Source: Treponema sp.
GTDB lineage: Bacteria > Spirochaetota > Spirochaetia > Treponematales > Breznakiellaceae
Reading direction: 5' to 3'
Length of the DNA stretch: 9,279 nt
Assembly: GCA_031258265.1 (NCBI GenBank)
Contig: JAIRNB010000038.1
Location: 1 to 9,279, forward strand
The notes under the pieces were generated by a model. The model was not told the origin of the DNA. It searched no databases and was given only the letters and a program-made list of their open reading frames with translations. The translations under genes were made by a program, and so were the position numbers. Below are positions 6,822 through 9,279 of the stretch, in pieces; the stretch's first letter is position 1, and every line of letters begins with the position of its first letter.

Positions 6822-8414
6822 TATTTCCATCATAGCCCGCCGGTTTTTGTATTTGATCCGGTATTGAGCTTTCATATCCGCCACCACGGCATCGCCGCCG
6901 GGTATTTTTTTTATCTTTCTAAACGTCTCTTTGATATGCTCATAATAACCGCGTCCAGTATATATCGCCGCATACCGGTCAAGGGCCTTTCGGAAAAGGT
7001 CAAGAGTCTTTTCGGGAAAAGTACCGGCAAAGAAGGTGTAATACTTCTCCATGTTTTCCAAAGAAAGCTTTTTCTCAATATGTTCTATCAGCCTATCCGC
7101 CTTTTTCCCGGCAACTAAAAGTTCCATGGCGGGGTTATCCCACATGCCTTTTTTGGACTCGTAATGCCGGAACAGGTTTTCAAACTCCTCCGCCCATTCA
7201 CCATCATTAAAGGCGGATTTATTTATCCGGTAATATTTCTCGTTAAAATTATCCTTGATGAACGAATAAGAAATACCGCGTATAGCAGAAATATCCTTTT
7301 CTTCCTGGGCGATTTGCAAAAGATAATCATCCCAGGCATCGGAACGATACTTGTTCTTCTGTGTATCAATATAATCATGGATAAGTTTTTTTGCTTCGGT
7401 AAATTTCTTTTGTTCGATCTTCTTTTCCACAACCATCCGGCGGAAACCGTTTATCTGTATATTTTCTTCCACATATTGCCACGCCTTTTTGAAATTGTGA
7501 CGTTTTTTATAAAAACCCACGATCCGGTTGAGAATCTTTTCTGCCTCATAGGAGCTTTTATCCTGAACCTTGCTGAGCTGGCTATGCTGCAACGCTATAA
7601 AAGCTTCGGGATTTACCTCTATCGACAGGTCCATGAGCAGGTCATTAAAGCAGTCCGCCATATAACCGGCATATTTTTTCTTTGGCGCTTCGGCCATGCA
7701 ATAATCGTACAGAGCCTTAACGTCCACCCGCTTTTCGTTTGAAAGCCCCTGGCTGGCGGCGGCTTTTTCCAGAATTTCAAACGGCCGGGATTGATACATT
7801 TCGTCCACCTGGTCGATGAGGTCACTGTCCGCGTCTTCCTGCAGCCAGCGGGCAAATTCTTCAATGTATGCCTGGGCAATCAGTACCGCTTCACGGGGGG
7901 TTTTTTCTTTGAGGAACCGTTCGGCTTTTTCCGCCCATTCATCTAAAACACCAATGTCGAAACCGTATTCACTGTAGTAATCGCTTTCATCAAGCTCAAT
8001 GTTTGCTAAACCCCTTCGTATAATAGAAACGTATTTATTGCCGCCATCGTCCTCGATTTTTTCCGCGAACTCAAGAAAAACGGTGTTGATCAGATCCGGG
8101 TTATTCTTCACGATTTTGACCATAAAATCGTACAACTCCTCCCTGGTAAGTTTCTTAAGCAGCTCTTCCGCGCTTATTTTCGGGCCTTTCCTGTCCTTCC
8201 GGCGCCCGGCGTTTTTTGCTATCCGCTCCATGATAGCCTCCTCCACTATGGGGATATGTTTGCAGGGATAATAATCGCTGGGGCAGGAACAGGAAAAAGC
8301 GCCCCGGTGTTTTCCATCGGTGGTGATTTTTACGGTATACACCCCGTAATTGCCCTGATATTTTGCCTGCCAGTGATCGGGAGATGTTTCCCGCAGATCG
8401 ATGATACTGTTCAT
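6810..8414 (-). CDS. SWIM zinc-finger protein with long helical C-terminal region
   Basis: A 534-aa protein starting at ATG 8414. An upstream in-frame extension to 8474 exists but would include the promoter -35 box and -10 hexamer, while AAGGA (8422-8426) lies seven bases before this ATG. The SWIM motif CxCx6CxH is complete: C42, C44, C51, H53. It follows a short beta-rich stretch (WQAKYQGNYGVYTVKI, 15-30), as is usual for SWIM domains, which bind zinc and may contact DNA or proteins. Residues 75-534 are charged and look almost wholly alpha-helical, with helix pairs such as 305-350 suggesting TPR-like or other helical repeats. I assign no catalytic domain. No signal peptide or membrane segment is visible, so it is cytoplasmic. 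The gene is more AT-rich than the plus-strand genes. It is transcribed in the same direction as the partial gene 8494-9279 but has its own promoter. The role is unknown; known SWIM proteins include Swi2/Snf2 partners and stand-alone forms. Confidence 0.85.
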   Translation of the reverse strand: MNSIIDLRETSPDHWQAKYQGNYGVYTVKITTDGKHRGAFSCSCPSDYYPCKHIPIVEEAIMERIAKNAGRRKDRKGPKISAEELLKKLTREELYDFMVKIVKNNPDLINTVFLEFAEKIEDDGGNKYVSIIRRGLANIELDESDYYSEYGFDIGVLDEWAEKAERFLKEKTPREAVLIAQAYIEEFARWLQEDADSDLIDQVDEMYQSRPFEILEKAAASQGLSNEKRVDVKALYDYCMAEAPKKKYAGYMADCFNDLLMDLSIEVNPEAFIALQHSQLSKVQDKSSYEAEKILNRIVGFYKKRHNFKKAWQYVEENIQINGFRRMVVEKKIEQKKFTEAKKLIHDYIDTQKNKYRSDAWDDYLLQIAQEEKDISAIRGISYSFIKDNFNEKYYRINKSAFNDGEWAEEFENLFRHYESKKGMWDNPAMELLVAGKKADRLIEHIEKKLSLENMEKYYTFFAGTFPEKTLDLFRKALDRYAAIYTGRGYYEHIKETFRKIKKIPGGDAVVADMKAQYRIKYKNRRAMMEILGL

Positions 8415-8421
8415 GGAGGTT

Positions 8422-8426
8422 TCCTT
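8422..8426 (-). promoter_or_regulatory. Ribosome binding site deciding the SWIM gene start
   Basis: On the minus strand this reads AAGGA, with a 7-base spacer (AACCTCC) before ATG 8414. It supports this start over the longer frame. Confidence 0.65.
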
Positions 8427-8445
8427 GTATACGGATATTATAGGC

Positions 8446-8474
8446 ATGATACGGCAGGCAGATGGATATGTCAA
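8446..8474 (-). promoter_or_regulatory. Sigma-70-type promoter of the SWIM gene
   Basis: On the minus strand, a consensus -35 TTGACA (8469-8474) is followed by a 17-bp spacer and -10 TATCAT (8446-8451). A perfect TATAAT (8437-8442) lies 3 bases further on, but without a -35 at the right distance. Transcription should start near 8439, about 25 bases before the ATG. This makes the SWIM gene a separate transcription unit from the gene behind it. Confidence 0.75.
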
Positions 8475-8493
8475 GAAATTAAAAGCGTCATAA

Positions 8494-9279
8494 TCATCCG
8501 CTAACCCTGTTTTTGGCCTGCTTTACCCCGGTTTCCACTCTTTTATTTTCAATGAGTATTCCCGCTTCAAAGGCTTTGATAAATTCTTCAAAGTGATTAT
8601 TCCAGTATTCCACAGATTGCCTCTTATGCGGATATTTTCCAAAGCTGGCTTCATCCTTTTGCGATACCATCGGATCATTCGGAATATTCCCTCTGTAATC
8701 TCCTGAAACATACACATCCGGATCATCCACCCTTTCATTTCCGTTTGTCCGCCCAAACCAAATATTTAGCCCCTGGCCTTTTCTACTGGTCAATCTGATT
8801 TCTGAAATATCAAACTTTTTTCTATGCTCTTCTTTGATCTCACTGGTCCTGCGGTCTTTATCCTGATTGGTGGGTTCTTCGGACAATGTATTTATTGCGT
8901 AGTGGTTAAAGACTTTCCGCATGAAACGCTGCACTTCGAAAGAGGGCGTATGATTCTGAGCGCCCGCTTCCCGTATCCTGCTTACCTCGGCGGCCAGCCT
9001 GCGGCTATTCTCGTCAAGACGGCTGTCTTCCGACAAGGCTCTGAAAGCTGATACAATCAGACGTTTATGGTCTTCCCAAAAATGCAACAGCAGCTCTTTC
9101 TCGTTTTTCCCCACCGCCATAATTATCTCCCCCTGATCATCGGTTACCTCGTTGCTAAAGGACGGTTTGCTCAAAGAACGTATATAATCTGTTATTATAA
9201 ATTTCGCGTGTTCGGGTATATCCATCTCCAGAGCGGGTTCCAAAATGGCATCGACGATCAACTGATAGTTAATTTGAAC
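8494..9279 (-). CDS. 3' part of an unidentified gene, possibly PD-(D/E)XK nuclease-related
   Basis: The reading frame is open to the right edge. A TTG at 9261 is an internal candidate only, and the codons before it (through 9279) continue the protein, so the 5' end is most likely outside the window. Visible are 261 residues, counted from the edge. INYQLIVDAILEP (3-15), TDYIRSLSKPSF (30-41) and IIMAVGKNEKELLL (52-65) resemble, from memory, the region after the nuclease domain in some PD-(D/E)XK nuclease superfamily proteins. The catalytic motifs would lie upstream and cannot be checked. Residues about 150-261 are polar, contain several aromatic residues (for example NIWFGRTNG, 172-180), and match nothing I recognise. 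No membrane segment is seen. It has low GC like the neighbouring SWIM gene, is transcribed the same way, and ends 79 bp before that gene's start. Function is uncertain; a defence or DNA-metabolism role is only a guess. Confidence 0.6.
   Translation of the reverse strand, partial: VQINYQLIVDAILEPALEMDIPEHAKFIITDYIRSLSKPSFSNEVTDDQGEIIMAVGKNEKELLLHFWEDHKRLIVSAFRALSEDSRLDENSRRLAAEVSRIREAGAQNHTPSFEVQRFMRKVFNHYAINTLSEEPTNQDKDRRTSEIKEEHRKKFDISEIRLTSRKGQGLNIWFGRTNGNERVDDPDVYVSGDYRGNIPNDPMVSQKDEASFGKYPHKRQSVEYWNNHFEEFIKAFEAGILIENKRVETGVKQAKNRVSG

Noticed and set aside
7164..7742. Plus-strand frame with hydrophobic stretches inside the SWIM gene, resembling a membrane protein
   Set aside because: The hydrophobicity arises from the complement of Lys/Glu-rich helical codons, and it has no recognisable family.
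8475..8503. Possible terminator after the partial minus-strand gene (AGCG/CGCT arms followed by TTTTAATTT)
   Set aside because: The stem is only 4 bp with an 11-base unpaired loop, too weak to call.
1..9279. CRISPR arrays, tRNA/rRNA genes, insertion sequences, attachment sites
   Set aside because: No regularly spaced repeats, cloverleaf-like sequences, transposase motifs or terminal repeats were seen on either strand.

Overview
The window looks like a chromosomal segment of a free-living or gut-associated carbohydrate-degrading bacterium, tentatively a spirochaete (Treponema-like). The grounds are the lipoprotein-type GH16 enzyme with a relaxed lipobox, a large cytoplasmic GH13 protein of a kind I associate with spirochaetes, and a strong extragenic palindrome at the left edge. 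No rRNA, tRNA or taxonomic marker is present, so this placement is an inference.

Left and centre (1-6769, plus strand, GC-rich). An intergenic region holds a strong hairpin (18-49), an extended -10 promoter candidate (131-139) and a small perfect inverted repeat in the leader (147-164). Then come a 1269-aa GH13 alpha-amylase-superfamily protein (182-3991), a 436-aa protein with tRNA-nucleotidyltransferase architecture but a degraded catalytic head and an intact HD site (4028-5338), and a GH16 beta-glucanase, probably a surface lipoprotein (5335-6153). The gaps (36 bp, then a 4-bp ATGA overlap) suggest one operon. After a 73-bp gap containing two tandem hairpins with alternative pairings comes a flavin-reductase-like flavoprotein (6227-6769), possibly read through or separately controlled.

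Right (6770-9279, minus strand, clearly lower GC). A bidirectional terminator hairpin (6779-6821) sits between the converging groups. On the minus strand lie a SWIM zinc-finger protein with a long helical C-terminal region (6810-8414) driven by a good sigma-70 promoter (8446-8474), and the 3' part of a gene that runs off the right edge (8494-9279). Its visible N-terminal part resembles, from memory, the region following the nuclease domain in some PD-(D/E)XK family proteins. The composition break at about 6780 suggests that the right part is accessory DNA.

The clearest biology is glycan metabolism: a cytoplasmic alpha-glucan-active enzyme paired with an exported beta-1,3/1,4-glucanase. I do not see a complete novel system. 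The most unusual items are the nucleotidyltransferase-like protein with a decayed active site inside a glycosidase operon, the GH13 protein with a substituted region IV and large uncharacterised flanking domains, and the SWIM/nuclease-like accessory pair.
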